A DNA stretch of 46,336 nt from Candidatus Aenigmatarchaeota archaeon (GCA_030018415.1 JASEGC010000005.1:1-46336); one strand, 5' to 3'; numbered from the stretch's first letter, positions 15,712-25,124 are shown. Translations and numbers: made by a program. Notes: generated from the letters alone by a model not told the origin.

Positions 15712-16710
15712 ATGGTAAGGAAGAGTAAACCAAGAGCAGGTTCATTGGCATTCTGGCCTAGGAAAAGGGCAAAAAGGATTTATCCTAGAGTTAAGACTTG
15801 GCCTGAGACAGAGAAGATAAAGATAGCTGGTTTTGCAGGCTATAAATCTGGAATGGCTCACGTTTCGATCATAGATAATAGGAAATATTCCTTAACAAAG
15901 GGTCAGGAAATTACTGTTCCTGTAACTATTCTTGACTGCCCACCCATGAAAGTTCTCGGAATAAGAGTTTATGGACAAAATCCTGATGGTCTTTTTGTCC
16001 TTGCTGAAGCGTGGGATGAAAAGATTAAAGAAGATAAAGATCTCGATAGGAAAATTCTAGTTGGAAAAACAAATTTCGAGAAAAACTTAAAAAAAATAGA
16101 GAATAATTTGGAGAAAATTGAGAAATTGAGGTTAATCGTTAGAACCCAGCCCAGAAAATCTGAAGTTAAAAAGAAAAAGCCAGAGATATTTGAAATAGAA
16201 GTCACTGGCTCGAACATAAAAGAAAAATGGAAATATTCCAAAGAGTTGATCGGAAAAGAGATAAGAGCAAGGGATGTTTTTAAAGAAGGAGAGTACATAG
16301 ATGTTATTGCCGTAACAAAAGGAAAGGGAACTCAAGGTCCGGTAAAAAGATTCGGAATAAAGATTCAGACGAGAAAAGCTAGTCAAAAAAGAAGGCATAC
16401 TGGAACATTAGGTCCGGAAACACCTAGAAGAGTCCTTTGGACAGTTCCTTTTGCAGGACAGATGGGATTCCATACTAGGACTGAACACAACAAGAGAATA
16501 TTGAAGATAGGAGAAAATGGTAAAGAAATAACTCCAAAATCAGGCTTTGTTAATTATGGTGTCATAAAAGGGGATTATATGCTTGTCGAAGGATCGCTGC
16601 CCGGATCAAAGAAGAGACTGATCAGACTTAGGTCATCTGTTAGGCCTCCTAAAGTTCCTGTATTACCAATAGAAATCAAGCACATATCCACGCAAAGTGA
16701 GCGAGCATGA
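15712..16710 (+). CDS. rpl3: Large ribosomal subunit protein uL3
   Basis: uL3 is an early-assembling 23S rRNA-binding protein close to the peptidyl transferase centre. The start KSKPRAGSLAFWPRKRAKRI, the FAGYKSGMAHV segment and the finger region TGTLGPETPRRVLWTVPFAG with QMGFHTRTEHNKRI are diagnostic. ATG at 15712 is chosen rather than the in-frame TTG at 15700 because GTGATC (15704-15709) lies just before it and the archaeal family begins at this point; product 332 residues. First gene of cluster A, with its stop overlapping the uL4 start (ATGA). Confidence 0.96.
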   Translation: MVRKSKPRAGSLAFWPRKRAKRIYPRVKTWPETEKIKIAGFAGYKSGMAHVSIIDNRKYSLTKGQEITVPVTILDCPPMKVLGIRVYGQNPDGLFVLAEAWDEKIKEDKDLDRKILVGKTNFEKNLKKIENNLEKIEKLRLIVRTQPRKSEVKKKKPEIFEIEVTGSNIKEKWKYSKELIGKEIRARDVFKEGEYIDVIAVTKGKGTQGPVKRFGIKIQTRKASQKRRHTGTLGPETPRRVLWTVPFAGQMGFHTRTEHNKRILKIGENGKEITPKSGFVNYGVIKGDYMLVEGSLPGSKKRLIRLRSSVRPPKVPVLPIEIKHISTQSERA

Positions 16711-17498
16711 AAGTTGATATCTTAGATTTGGAAGGAAAGTCTCAAGGTAAAATAGAGTTACCAGAAGTGTTCGATGAAAAATTCAGACCCGATATAATTA
16801 AAAGAGCTGTTTTAGCCTTACAGAGTCAAAGAAGACAACCTTATGGAACAGATGAATTGGCTGGATTAAGAACTTCTGCTCATTACCATGGCAGAAGAAG
16901 AACAAGATGGACTATGATGATGAGAGATATGGCAAGATTGCCACGCATACATGGAACCTCTCCTCACATGACTTGGAGAGCAAGAAAAGTTCCACAAGCT
17001 GTTAAAGGTAGAAAGGCTCATCCTCCAAAAGTTGAAAAGGTGTGGTATCAGAAGATCAATAAAAAAGAGAAAAATCTTGCTTTGAGGTCTGCAATAGCAG
17101 CCACTGCTGACAGAGAGATTGTTAAGAAAAGAGGTCACAGAGTAGATAAAATCAAAGAATTGCCTTTGGTTGTAGATGATCGTATTGAGTCGATTAAGAA
17201 GACAAAAGATCTTAAAAAATTGCTCTTGACATTAGGGCTTGAAAATGAATTGAAAAGATTGGAAAAAAGAAAAGTTAGAGCAGGAAAGGGCAAGATAAGG
17301 GGAAGAAAATATAAAGAAAAAGTTGGGCCTTTAATAGTTGTTAGTGAGGATAAAGGAATAGCAAAAGCATGCAAGAATTTAATTGGTGTTGATGTCTCAG
17401 GCGTGAACAATCTTTCAGTCGAGGATTTGGCCCCTGGAGCTCTAGCAGGAAGGTTAACGATTTGGTCAAAGTTGTCGATAGAAAAATTGAGTGGTTAA
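16707..17498 (+). CDS. rpl4: Large ribosomal subunit protein uL4
   Basis: uL4 lines the polypeptide exit tunnel. The 263-residue protein shows the archaeal form: IELPEVFDEKFRPDIIKRAV, then QSQRRQPYGTDELAGLRTSA and the tunnel loop region HGTSPHMTWRARKVPQAVKG, followed by KKEKNLALRSAIAATADREI. The ATG overlaps the uL3 stop by 4 nt and the stop is followed at once by the uL23 ATG. Confidence 0.96.
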   Translation: MKVDILDLEGKSQGKIELPEVFDEKFRPDIIKRAVLALQSQRRQPYGTDELAGLRTSAHYHGRRRTRWTMMMRDMARLPRIHGTSPHMTWRARKVPQAVKGRKAHPPKVEKVWYQKINKKEKNLALRSAIAATADREIVKKRGHRVDKIKELPLVVDDRIESIKKTKDLKKLLLTLGLENELKRLEKRKVRAGKGKIRGRKYKEKVGPLIVVSEDKGIAKACKNLIGVDVSGVNNLSVEDLAPGALAGRLTIWSKLSIEKLSG

Positions 17499-17759
17499 AT
17501 GGACCCATACAGAGTGTTGAAATATCCTCACAAAACAGAGAAGAGCATAAGATTAGTCGAGAAAGAGAATAAATTAGTTTTTATCGTGGATAGAAAGTCG
17601 AGCAAAGAAGACATAAAAAAGGCTTTTGAGGAAGTTTTCAAGGTTAAAGTGGATAAGATTAACACGATGATCACAAGAGAAGGGAAGAAGAAGGCATTTA
17701 TCAAGTTGAAGAAGGGATATCCTGCTGCTGATGTCGCTGTGAAGCTTGGGATGATATAA
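17499..17759 (+). CDS. rpl23: Large ribosomal subunit protein uL23
   Basis: uL23 sits at the tunnel exit and docks SRP and the translocon. An 86-residue protein with TEKSIRLVEKENKLVFIVDR, SKEDIKKAFEEVFKVKVDKI and NTMITREGKKKAFIKLKKGY is standard for Archaea. It directly follows uL4 with no gap. In other archaea uL2 would come next; here the plus-strand cluster stops and a large minus-strand surface-protein gene ends 13 nt downstream. Confidence 0.96.
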   Translation: MDPYRVLKYPHKTEKSIRLVEKENKLVFIVDRKSSKEDIKKAFEEVFKVKVDKINTMITREGKKKAFIKLKKGYPAADVAVKLGMI

Positions 17760-17772
17760 AATTTAATCCTTT

Positions 17773-20700
17773 TCAACACCTCTGCCCATATTTACTTGCA
17801 ACTTTGTTTATATCAATGATGTCAACATAAGCAGAATTATCAACATCAGCATTTGGGTTCCACCTTGGATGTCCTGGATAAGAACCATATGCCATTGCAA
17901 CCTTGGCTATATCAATGATGTCGACTTTCCTATTACCATCTACATCAACATAATAACAACCAAAACAACAACCTTTCCCAGGTTCTAACCCATAACAATT
18001 AATATCTCCATTCCAATCAGGACAACTAGAATCACACCACTGAGAAAAAGTACAAGCTGGATCACAAGTTTTTCTTATACCCCCTTTACACCAGCTTGTT
18101 CCTACTACTGTGCCATTACATTCTTCTGAAGCAGTACAACCATCATTCGGCCCTAAGGAACCAGGACTTCTGCAGACATTATCTTTATCTTCTGCTAAGC
18201 AATCAGAGCATGAGTTCTGGAAGTAAGTATAACCTATTCTGTCACAAGAGGATATATCTTCTGGGGAGATTTCATCGCATTCTGGTGAGGCACCGCATGC
18301 AGACTCACAAGTATTGTCAGGAATATCCCCGAAAAATGCAGAAGTTTCTATATGTGAACTGTCACAACTAACACATTTGTCAGAACTTGCATCTGCTACA
18401 TAACCCGCTGGACAAACTTTTAACGAATACTGCCAGTCTGTTCTACCTAGTGTGTGATAAGTGTATATTTCTCCACCATAATCTTCATAGCTTCCTGAAT
18501 AATCTTCATAGCTTCCTGAAACGTAATAGATACTACCTTCTTTCGGTTCTGTGACGTTTACTGAACACTCAAAACACCTGCCGTCCAAACTTACACAAGC
18601 ATCTAACGGATAAGTTATCCAACGATGATCTGAACTATCCTTTACACCACCAACACCTCCTTCTACAGTCGGTTTTTGGAGATCATCTTTGTATTCTAAT
18701 CTGACAAAATAGTTCGGTGGAGTTGGCGGATAACAGTAGAGTAAACCATAAACAATGTATTTTAATGTTTCATCTTTACTCACAGCCTTCTTGTCTAGTT
18801 TAAGCCGTGGTTTCCCGTATGCAGGATCTACATTACAACCGCACTCTGGTGAACCGGGAGGGGCCCAGAACATGCACCATAACGTGCTCAGTATAATGAT
18901 AACAATTAATCCTATGAGAAAACCTACGAGAAAACTAACAACTTGACTGACAAGAGTAGCCCATATCCATGTTACGAATACTGTAGAACTGACTAGAGCA
19001 GCTTGGAGTCCAGCCCAAGCGAGGCTTGCGGCCCATACAACAGTCAATCCAAGTCCGACAATTTGAATCCCGCGTCCGACAGCAGCGATCCAATAGATTT
19101 CGTGAGCTTCTCCATATTTGATCAAGTATGGGGCGCCAACAGCAGCAACGGAGAATATGAAACCTAACACCAATCCCTTTTTGGATACCAAGTCCCTAAC
19201 TACTTCTTTCGCTATAGTCTTCGCTCTAGTAAACTTACTTGGAGCTTTTATAGTTTCCCCGATTTTCTTCGTGAATTCAGATTCCAACGACTTTAATGTT
19301 TCATCACCACTATCCATTGCACGCTTAGCGGCTTCATCTGCATATTTTTTTGCCTCATCTGCATATTCTTTCGCCTCTTCCCACGGAAGTTGACCCAGAC
19401 TTGCACCTATTTCATCGGCTATCCCAATTTGTATTATCCCCTCTTTCGCGAGTAATTCTTCTGCTGTTCCCATAGATTCATAAAAAGCACCTTTGGCCTC
19501 TGCAAGTGTCTTCTTACCATGAAAATATTCAACAGCTGTTTTTAAAGCCAGTTCGTGTTTATCTACGATTGATTTAAAATTATTTTTTGTCGGTCCTTCG
19601 TCCATACTTTCTACTATAGCCTTATAGGCAGGAATATCATACTCTAACGCGTTTGTAGCCAATTCCTTTTTGTAATCTTTAGTTAAATCTGGTTTCACAA
19701 AATCTATCCAGTCGTCATAGATCCACCATAAGAAATTCTGCCCCAGGCGATTCGCATTTTGAATGGATATTAACTTAGAAAATTCTGGGTTAGTGCCTAT
19801 CGAACGGAGAAAAATTTTTCCATCTGGGGTTATCTCGGAACGCATTACGGTTATGGGGTTTTGCAACATTACATCTCTGGGATCCCAATCCAAAAAACTC
19901 AAAGAAGTAAATTTTTTAAGGTGAGGTAGAGAGGTTTGATCGTTCCTTGGATGAAGTGACGCATAATAAAAAATCTCGTGCACCAATTCTCTACGGGAGT
20001 CAGTAATGGTTTTTATTGGAATATTCCTTGGGTCCAGCTCGAAAAAGAATGTGTACAGATTGCCTTTACCTGATTTAATATACTGATCCAGGGCATCCAA
20101 AGAAGTTGAGGTAACGTAGAGATATGGAATTTTTTGACCATTAAAGATTGAGTTCTGAAGAGATAGTAGTTGTTCAAAATCTTCAGGCCTACTTATGGGT
20201 AAAAAGTGAAGATCTATGCCTCTCTTCAGGAATTCATGAGAACGTTCTGATATCGGCGGTAAGGTTAGCCCAAGAATTATATTTTTATATTTACCAGACT
20301 TCACCCCTTCCCAATATTTTCTCATAGCCGCCAGAGCTTCCACTGAAGGATTCCATTTGAAATAAACCTGATCTACATATTCGGTTGTTCCTTTTAAGGG
20401 TACAAATTCTTTTACCTTATTATCCAAATCGATAACCAAGAGAAAACCTCTTCTTTCAACATCTCCTGCTTGCTGAAGGTATCGAGCGATCTGGAGATTT
20501 ACGTCTCCGGGGAGTTTCCCATTAAAATCTGCTGGGAACACAAAGCCTGTCATAGCGATTAAGTACCCTACGAGGTTTAAAAAATCCTTATTTACTTCGC
20601 TTCCTGGCACACCAAATCTCCCCTCTTCGAACAGTATAGCCGAAAGAACGACTGTCTCATTACAATTTTCAATGGGTATTGTCATGACTCGTGGATCAGA

Positions 20701-21312
20701 AGAACTAAAAGTTATTTGTCTTCTAGAATATTCACAACCAACCCACCTATATCCACATTGAAATGACCTTTCATAGCCACACCACCACATTCCACTACAC
20801 TCTGACATTGGTTTATCTTTATGACATACTACACGACCTATTCCCTCTTTCCATTCTTCACAACCACACCAACCACAACCATTGTTCTCACAATCCTCTC
20901 TACTCCCTTGGTTACAAGAACTAGCAAAATAGAAAGCACCAGAATTATCAATCGATATATGAGACGAATCATCCCAATGAGCCACATTCTCGGTTAAATT
21001 GTTAATTCTCATATAACTAGGCAAACCACTAAAATACAATACAACATTAGCGTAAGTATCTGGTTTATGAGCATAGATAAAATAACGATATTCATCTATA
21101 CCTTCAGCATCGTTTTTGTACCTCAACGGATTTTTACAGTATATTATTTTCGGTCGCCATGTCAATTCCCAGTTTCTAGCAGCATCACAAGTCGCTTCTG
21201 CTGGCTCGCCGATAGGTTGAGCTACAACATAATCTTTAAAGAAGGGAGCATACAAAGGATAGGCTGCCAAGTATATCAAGAAAATAGAAGCTATCTTAAC
21301 AACTCTTCTCAT
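17773..21312 (-). CDS. Giant Cys-rich surface protein with C-terminal dockerin domain
   Basis: 1179 residues. A signal/anchor segment (about 6-24, IASIFLIYLAAYPLYAPFF) leads into an extracellular region with a dense Cys block (about 130-185, CENNGCGWCGCEE, CSGMWWCGYERS). Residues about 270-560 look globular (ILGLTLPPISERSHEF, IPYLYVTSTSLDALDQY). A helical stretch (about 640-680) precedes three or four membrane helices (about 700-820). A second Cys-rich domain follows, then a dockerin type I module (about 1120-1178): DVDGNRKVDIIDIAKVAMAY and ADVDNSAYVDIIDINKVASK, two calcium-binding repeats. Dockerins bind cohesins, so this may anchor or recruit partners on the cell surface. An 18-nt duplication near 18482-18520 encodes SGSYEDY twice. 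It separates uL23 from uL2. Confidence 0.85.
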   Translation of the reverse strand: MRRVVKIASIFLIYLAAYPLYAPFFKDYVVAQPIGEPAEATCDAARNWELTWRPKIIYCKNPLRYKNDAEGIDEYRYFIYAHKPDTYANVVLYFSGLPSYMRINNLTENVAHWDDSSHISIDNSGAFYFASSCNQGSREDCENNGCGWCGCEEWKEGIGRVVCHKDKPMSECSGMWWCGYERSFQCGYRWVGCEYSRRQITFSSSDPRVMTIPIENCNETVVLSAILFEEGRFGVPGSEVNKDFLNLVGYLIAMTGFVFPADFNGKLPGDVNLQIARYLQQAGDVERRGFLLVIDLDNKVKEFVPLKGTTEYVDQVYFKWNPSVEALAAMRKYWEGVKSGKYKNIILGLTLPPISERSHEFLKRGIDLHFLPISRPEDFEQLLSLQNSIFNGQKIPYLYVTSTSLDALDQYIKSGKGNLYTFFFELDPRNIPIKTITDSRRELVHEIFYYASLHPRNDQTSLPHLKKFTSLSFLDWDPRDVMLQNPITVMRSEITPDGKIFLRSIGTNPEFSKLISIQNANRLGQNFLWWIYDDWIDFVKPDLTKDYKKELATNALEYDIPAYKAIVESMDEGPTKNNFKSIVDKHELALKTAVEYFHGKKTLAEAKGAFYESMGTAEELLAKEGIIQIGIADEIGASLGQLPWEEAKEYADEAKKYADEAAKRAMDSGDETLKSLESEFTKKIGETIKAPSKFTRAKTIAKEVVRDLVSKKGLVLGFIFSVAAVGAPYLIKYGEAHEIYWIAAVGRGIQIVGLGLTVVWAASLAWAGLQAALVSSTVFVTWIWATLVSQVVSFLVGFLIGLIVIIILSTLWCMFWAPPGSPECGCNVDPAYGKPRLKLDKKAVSKDETLKYIVYGLLYCYPPTPPNYFVRLEYKDDLQKPTVEGGVGGVKDSSDHRWITYPLDACVSLDGRCFECSVNVTEPKEGSIYYVSGSYEDYSGSYEDYGGEIYTYHTLGRTDWQYSLKVCPAGYVADASSDKCVSCDSSHIETSAFFGDIPDNTCESACGASPECDEISPEDISSCDRIGYTYFQNSCSDCLAEDKDNVCRSPGSLGPNDGCTASEECNGTVVGTSWCKGGIRKTCDPACTFSQWCDSSCPDWNGDINCYGLEPGKGCCFGCYYVDVDGNRKVDIIDIAKVAMAYGSYPGHPRWNPNADVDNSAYVDIIDINKVASKYGQRC
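17895..17928. repeat. 34-nt sequence shared with 25867-25900
   Basis: Part of the dockerin coding sequence (VDIIDIAKVA). An identical 34-nt block occurs in the dockerin-gene relic at 25867-25900, in the same orientation. Beyond it the two sequences diverge quickly. Confidence 0.9.
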
Positions 21313-21427
21313 GATATCATTTTTGGTTTTTGATCATAAATATTTCGTACCAAATTTCCTTGCGGCCATCATTAAACATCACCATGTTTTTTTACAATAT
21401 ATATAGACAATAAATAATAAAAATAAA

Positions 21428-21442
21428 AAGCTTAAATAATTT
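21428..21442 (+). promoter_or_regulatory. Probable TATA box for the HTH gene at 21474
   Basis: GCTTAAATAATTTG lies about 32-46 nt upstream of the ATG, giving a short leader containing AAGGGTAA-like sequence. Assigned from position and composition only. Confidence 0.35.
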
Positions 21443-21473
21443 GTGTTTTGTTATTACTTAAGGGTAATATAAT

Positions 21474-21899
21474 ATGTACAAACCAGAAGATGTAGAAAAA
21501 ATCAAGGAAGAAATTAAGAAGCTTATAGCTGACGAACAATTATCGACTATAACTAGATATCTTCAGAAAGATCATGCTATAGAGATTTTGCTTCTGAATC
21601 ATGTCGGTCTAGGTAGATGGAAAGATGCGAAAGACTTCGTTAAAAGTTCAGGTAAAACTATAAGCGATGGAACTTGGAGAGCTAGACAACTCGAACTCAC
21701 TGATCTTGGCCTCGCAGAAGGCAAACATTGGAGGGGAGATCTGTCTAAAAAATTTTATGTAGCCACTGAATCTGGACATAAACTTGCTACATTACTACTA
21801 CAGCTTTACGATGGTTTCGGATCTTATGTATCAAAAACAACACCAAAAATAAAAAATTCAGATAGAAAGATTTCTATTTCGGGTGAAACTTACAGGTAG
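21474..21899 (+). CDS. Putative winged-helix DNA-binding protein
   Basis: 141 residues. The middle, AIEILLLNHVGLGRWKDAKD and SDGTWRARQLELTDLGLAEG, has the spacing of a helix-turn-helix followed by a wing (KKFYVATESGHKLATLLLQL), as in PadR/HxlR-like archaeal regulators. No ligand-binding domain follows. It stands on the plus strand between the dockerin gene and uL2 and may control one of them; that is inference. Not assignable to a named family. Confidence 0.6.
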   Translation: MYKPEDVEKIKEEIKKLIADEQLSTITRYLQKDHAIEILLLNHVGLGRWKDAKDFVKSSGKTISDGTWRARQLELTDLGLAEGKHWRGDLSKKFYVATESGHKLATLLLQLYDGFGSYVSKTTPKIKNSDRKISISGETYR

Positions 21900-22100
21900 A
21901 GGATGCAAACTTGGGAAGATTTGGGCTTTCTCAGATCAAAACGTATCGATCCTTTGAAAAAAGATTATAGAATATAATACTGCTAATCTTTTTTCCTAAA
22001 TCTAGTTTCATTGGCCTTTGTTTTTCAATCATAAATTGTTTTTACAATACTTCACAATCTATAATAAATCAAAAACCGAACTGAAAAACGTTAAATAATT

Positions 22101-22135
22101 ATTTATAATAACAAGAATAATTCAGTTTAAGTGAT
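22101..22135 (+). promoter_or_regulatory. Promoter and ribosome binding site before uL2
   Basis: ATTTATAATA at 22101-22110 is a good TATA box about 30 nt upstream of the likely start of transcription; GTGAT at 22131-22135 is the ribosome binding site for the ATG at 22139. This implies that uL2 and following genes are transcribed separately from uL3-uL4-uL23, as expected after the insertion between them. Confidence 0.5.
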
Positions 22136-22138
22136 AGA

Positions 22139-22840
22139 ATGGGAAAGAGGATAATCGCAAGAGCGAGGGGAAAAGGAGGACCAAGGTATAGAGTTCCTTC
22201 GCATAAGTACGCAGGCAAAGTAGAGTATAATTTATCTAGAGATAATTCTGTCGGTTTGGTTGTTGACATAATCCATGATCCTGGCAGAAATGCTCCTCTT
22301 GCTGTAGTAGAGTTTCCAGATAAAACAAGGAAATTACATATCGCTCCTGAAGGGTTGAGGGTAAACGATGTCATCAGTTATTGGTCAGGTTTTGATATAG
22401 GAAGTGTCCTACCTTTAAGTAATATCCCAGAAGGCACTAAAGTGTTCGGCATAGAGACTTATCCTGGTTCTGGACCAAAGATTTGTAGAAGCTCAGGCAG
22501 CTTTGCGACTGTTATGGGTAAGGTTAAGGATAAGGTTAAAATCATGTTCTCATCTGGAAAAATAAAAGAAGTAGACGAAAAATGTCTCGCTACAATAGGC
22601 ATACCTGCAGGAGGAGGAAGGAAAGAAAAGCCATGGGTTAAAGCCGGGATAAAATGGTATGCAATGAAGGTACGCGGTAAGCTCTTTCCAAGGACACAAG
22701 GTGTGGCCATGAACCCAGTCGATCATCCTTTTGGAGGCAAGACTGGGCCTGGTGGTCCAAAAGCTGTTTCAAGGCATGCCCCACCAGGAAGAAAAGTTGG
22801 CTCAATCTCACCTAAAAGGTTAGGTAAGAGGAAGAAGTGA
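22139..22840 (+). CDS. rpl2: Large ribosomal subunit protein uL2
   Basis: uL2 is essential for subunit joining and peptidyl transfer. The 233-residue product has the archaeal pattern: [20 protein letters not shown] at the start, [20 protein letters not shown], a KVM...[14 protein letters not shown] segment, and the conserved C-terminal loop [19 protein letters not shown] with [11 protein letters not shown]. It starts the second part of cluster A, 4 nt from uS19. Confidence 0.97.
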   Translation: MGKRIIARARGKGGPRYRVPSHKYAGKVEYNLSRDNSVGLVVDIIHDPGRNAPLAVVEFPDKTRKLHIAPEGLRVNDVISYWSGFDIGSVLPLSNIPEGTKVFGIETYPGSGPKICRSSGSFATVMGKVKDKVKIMFSSGKIKEVDEKCLATIGIPAGGGRKEKPWVKAGIKWYAMKVRGKLFPRTQGVAMNPVDHPFGGKTGPGGPKAVSRHAPPGRKVGSISPKRLGKRKK

Positions 22841-22844
22841 TTTT

Positions 22845-23228
22845 ATGGTTAGAGTTTTTAGATACAGAGGCAAAACTTTAGAAGAGTTGAAGAAGATGAG
22901 CTTAGAAGAATTCTCGAAAATTTTAACGAGTCGTGAGAGAAGGTCTATCCTTAGAGGTTTGACAGAAAGACAGAAAAAACTCCTAGAAGAAATCAGAAAA
23001 GACTCAAAAAAATTCCATAAAACTCATGAAAGAGATATGGTTATTCTACCAGAGATGGTGGATGTAAAGTTTGGTGTTTACAACGGGAAGGAGTATAAGA
23101 CTGTTACGATAACTCCTGAGATGATTGGGAGACGTTTAGGTGAATTTGCTTTGACCAGACAAAGGGTTCTTCATTCTGCTCCTGGCGTTGGAGCTACTAG
23201 AGGATCCAAGCATATCCCACTCAAATAA
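22845..23228 (+). CDS. rps19: Small ribosomal subunit protein uS19
   Basis: uS19 contacts the A-site finger in the 30S head. [40 protein letters not shown] and [20 protein letters not shown]-type text ([20 protein letters not shown]) plus the ending [14 protein letters not shown] are diagnostic of the archaeal form. 127 residues, ATG start 4 nt after uL2. Confidence 0.97.
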   Translation: MVRVFRYRGKTLEELKKMSLEEFSKILTSRERRSILRGLTERQKKLLEEIRKDSKKFHKTHERDMVILPEMVDVKFGVYNGKEYKTVTITPEMIGRRLGEFALTRQRVLHSAPGVGATRGSKHIPLK

Positions 23229-23239
23229 TAGTGAATGTG

Positions 23240-23602
23240 ATGACAGGGACAGCAACCGCATCAAGACCATTAGCAAGAGTTTCTCTGAAAGATTCCGTAA
23301 AGATATTGGAGAACTTGAGGAACAAATCAGTCAAAAAAGCAAAAGCGTTCTTGAATGATTTGATCGGCCAAAAAAGAGATATAGATGGAAAATACTACAC
23401 TGGCGCATCTAGGGTTATATTAGAGCTGATAGAAGAAGCGGAGAATAATGCAGATTCTCTCGGTTTGGGTAGAGAAAAATTGTTCATAAAAGAGGCTACA
23501 GCAAACCAGGCATTTAGGTTCATGCTGTCAAAGAGTAGATGGAGTCATAGAGGCAGAAAAGCTAAGTTGTGTCAACTCAAGGTAACTTTGGAGGAAAGAT
23601 AG
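23240..23602 (+). CDS. rpl22: Large ribosomal subunit protein uL22
   Basis: uL22 lines the exit tunnel. ISLKDSVKILENLRNK-like start (RVSLKDSVKILENLRNKSVK), NNADSLGLGREKLFIKEATA and SRWSHRGRKAKLCQLKVTLE match the family. ATG at 23240 is preferred over a GTG at 23231, because the GTGAATGTG just before it can serve as the ribosome binding site. About 120 residues, a little shorter than most archaeal uL22. The stop overlaps the uS3 GTG start by one nucleotide. Confidence 0.94.
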   Translation: MTGTATASRPLARVSLKDSVKILENLRNKSVKKAKAFLNDLIGQKRDIDGKYYTGASRVILELIEEAENNADSLGLGREKLFIKEATANQAFRFMLSKSRWSHRGRKAKLCQLKVTLEER

Positions 23603-24231
23603 TGGCTGTTGAAAAGCATTTCGTGAAAGAGGGTATTAGAGAGGCTGAGATAGAAGAATTTTTCATGGAAAAGTTCGATAAAGCGGGCTATAGCCACATC
23701 GAAATTCAGAGAACCCCGCTTGGAACGAGGATAATAGTTTATGCTGATAGGCCTGGACTGGTCACCGGTAAATCAGGCTCTAGAATCAAAGAACTAACTG
23801 ATGAGGTCCAGAAAAGATTCAACCTTGAGAATCCGATGCTAGACGTGAAGGAAATCAACAATCCTCTTTTGGATGCACAGGTAGTTGCTGGAAAGATCTC
23901 AAAGGCCTTAGAAAGAGGTGCATTCTACAAAAAAGTTGCTAACTGGTACTTATCTGAAATCATAAAAGCAGGAGCAGTGGGAGTAGAGATAAGGATAGGT
24001 GGAAAATTAGGAGGAGAGAGGGGAAGGTTTCAAAAATTCAGAGAAGGTTACATAAAACATGCTGGTTATTATGCGGATAACGTGGTTGACAAGGGAAAAG
24101 CTGTTGCTGTGCTGAAACTTGGCATGGTTGGAGTGCAGGTCAAGATCTTGAAACAATCCCCTGAGATAACGACAAGATTAAAAGGAGAGGGCGAAAAAGT
24201 TGAGGATAAAAGAGTTGAGAAAACTGAGTGA
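23602..24231 (+). CDS. rps3: Small ribosomal subunit protein uS3
   Basis: uS3 forms part of the mRNA entry helicase. The KH domain signature [20 protein letters not shown] and [40 protein letters not shown] are clear. The GTG at 23602 is selected as start: GGAGG (23590-23595) lies 7-8 nt before it and the product then begins [19 protein letters not shown], as in other archaea; the frame open further upstream lies inside uL22. About 209 residues. The 3' end overlaps the TTG start of uL29. Confidence 0.95.
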   Translation: MAVEKHFVKEGIREAEIEEFFMEKFDKAGYSHIEIQRTPLGTRIIVYADRPGLVTGKSGSRIKELTDEVQKRFNLENPMLDVKEINNPLLDAQVVAGKISKALERGAFYKKVANWYLSEIIKAGAVGVEIRIGGKLGGERGRFQKFREGYIKHAGYYADNVVDKGKAVAVLKLGMVGVQVKILKQSPEITTRLKGEGEKVEDKRVEKTE

Positions 24232-24391
24232 TGAGGATTTAGAGAAAAAGTTAAATGAATTAAAGTTAGAATTATTAAAAGAAAGAGGAAATGTTGAGAT
24301 GGGGGGGAATGTTAAAAACCCTGGAAAGATAAGAGTAATAAGGAGGGATATAGCTAGGATATTAACTCTGAAGAGGGAGAAAGGAAAATAG
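24200..24391 (+). CDS. rpl29: Large ribosomal subunit protein uL29
   Basis: 63-residue two-helix protein near the tunnel exit, beside uL23. [20 protein letters not shown] followed by [20 protein letters not shown] and [11 protein letters not shown] is typical. Start is TTG with GGAG at about 24183-24189, inside the end of uS3, so translation is coupled. Confidence 0.94.
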   Translation: MRIKELRKLSDEDLEKKLNELKLELLKERGNVEMGGNVKNPGKIRVIRRDIARILTLKREKGK

Positions 24392-24393
24392 AA

Positions 24394-24699
24394 ATGAGTG
24401 AAGAAATCTGCCCTGTATGTGGATTGCCCAAGTCTCTTTGTGTGTGTAAAGTAATCGAGAGAGAAGCAAAGATCATAAAGATATCCACGACTTTGAGAAA
24501 ATTTGGAAAGCCAACAACCATAATAGAAGGCATAGACGAAAAATCTGCAAAGTCTGTTTCTAAACAATTGAAAACAAAGTTAGCATGTGGAGGAACTTAC
24601 AAGAAAGGAAAGATTGAATTGCAAGGAGACCATAAGATCAGAACCAAACAATTGCTAAAAGAAATGGGATACGACGAAGATCAGATAGAGATAAGTTAA
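24394..24699 (+). CDS. Translation initiation factor aIF1 (SUI1)
   Basis: aIF1 binds the 30S P-site region and checks start-codon selection. The 101-residue protein has an N-terminal CPVCGLPKSLCVC zinc-type motif found in many archaeal SUI1 proteins, and the SUI1 core: KISTTLRKFGKPTTIIEGID, QLKTKLACGGTYKKGKIELQ and GDHKIRTKQLLKEMGY. It follows uL29 by 2 nt and is followed by Rnp1, the standard archaeal order. Confidence 0.95.
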   Translation: MSEEICPVCGLPKSLCVCKVIEREAKIIKISTTLRKFGKPTTIIEGIDEKSAKSVSKQLKTKLACGGTYKKGKIELQGDHKIRTKQLLKEMGYDEDQIEIS

Positions 24700-24719
24700 T
24701 CGATTACACTATTTAAAGT

Positions 24720-25001
24720 ATGCCTATAATACCACAAGACTTGGTTAGACATGAATTGATAGGCTTGGAAGTGGAAATAAAAGAGAGTAAAAATCCTTCT
24801 CAGGTTGGTTTAAAGGGAAGAGTTATAGGAGAAACTTATTCCACGCTTGAGATAGAAACTAAAAGGGGAGAAAAAATTATACCTAAGGACATAGCAATAT
24901 TTATATTTAAGTTACCGGATGGAACGAAAGTTCAGGTTGATGGTAAGATATTAATAGGCAGGCCTGAAGATAGAATTAAGAAAAAGTTTCCAAGATGGTA
25001 A
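24720..25001 (+). CDS. rnp1: RNase P protein component 1 (Rnp1/Rpp29)
   Basis: Rnp1 (Rpp29/Pop4 homologue) helps the RNase P RNA cleave tRNA leaders. A 93-residue protein with QDLVRHELIGLEVEIKESKN, GLKGRVIGETYSTLEIETKR and IFIFKLPDGTKVQVDGKILI has the Sm-like barrel of the family. 20-nt gap from aIF1. The plus-strand run of ribosomal genes is then interrupted by the regulatory region at 25051. Confidence 0.94.
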   Translation: MPIIPQDLVRHELIGLEVEIKESKNPSQVGLKGRVIGETYSTLEIETKRGEKIIPKDIAIFIFKLPDGTKVQVDGKILIGRPEDRIKKKFPRW

Positions 25002-25050
25002 ACGTTAAAATGTTTATTCGTCAAATGATTATTTTAAATAAAAAATCATT

Positions 25051-25068
25051 TTGGGACATTTATCCCAA
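25051..25068. promoter_or_regulatory. Palindromic operator 1
   Basis: TTGGGACATTTATCCCAA: perfect 6-nt arms TTGGGA/TCCCAA around a 6-nt centre. Shares the GGACAT...TCC core with the palindrome at 25101, which overlaps the promoter of the next gene. Confidence 0.65.
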
Positions 25069-25090
25069 ATTATATTCTTGAAAACGAAAA

Positions 25091-25112
25091 TATTTAAATA
25101 GGACATATGTCC
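25091..25112. promoter_or_regulatory. TATA box abutting palindromic operator 2
   Basis: TATTTAAATA (25091-25100) is a TATA box 25-34 nt before the ATG at 25125, implying a leaderless message. It is followed without gap by GGACATATGTCC (25101-25112), a perfect 12-nt palindrome with the same core as operator 1. A protein bound here would sit between TATA and the transcription start and block the polymerase. Confidence 0.65.
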
Positions 25113-25124
25113 CATATATTGTTC

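Noticed and set aside
18755-18946. 63-codon plus-strand frame inside the dockerin gene
   Set aside because: Lies opposite a long, convincing minus-strand gene and has no ribosome binding site or homology.
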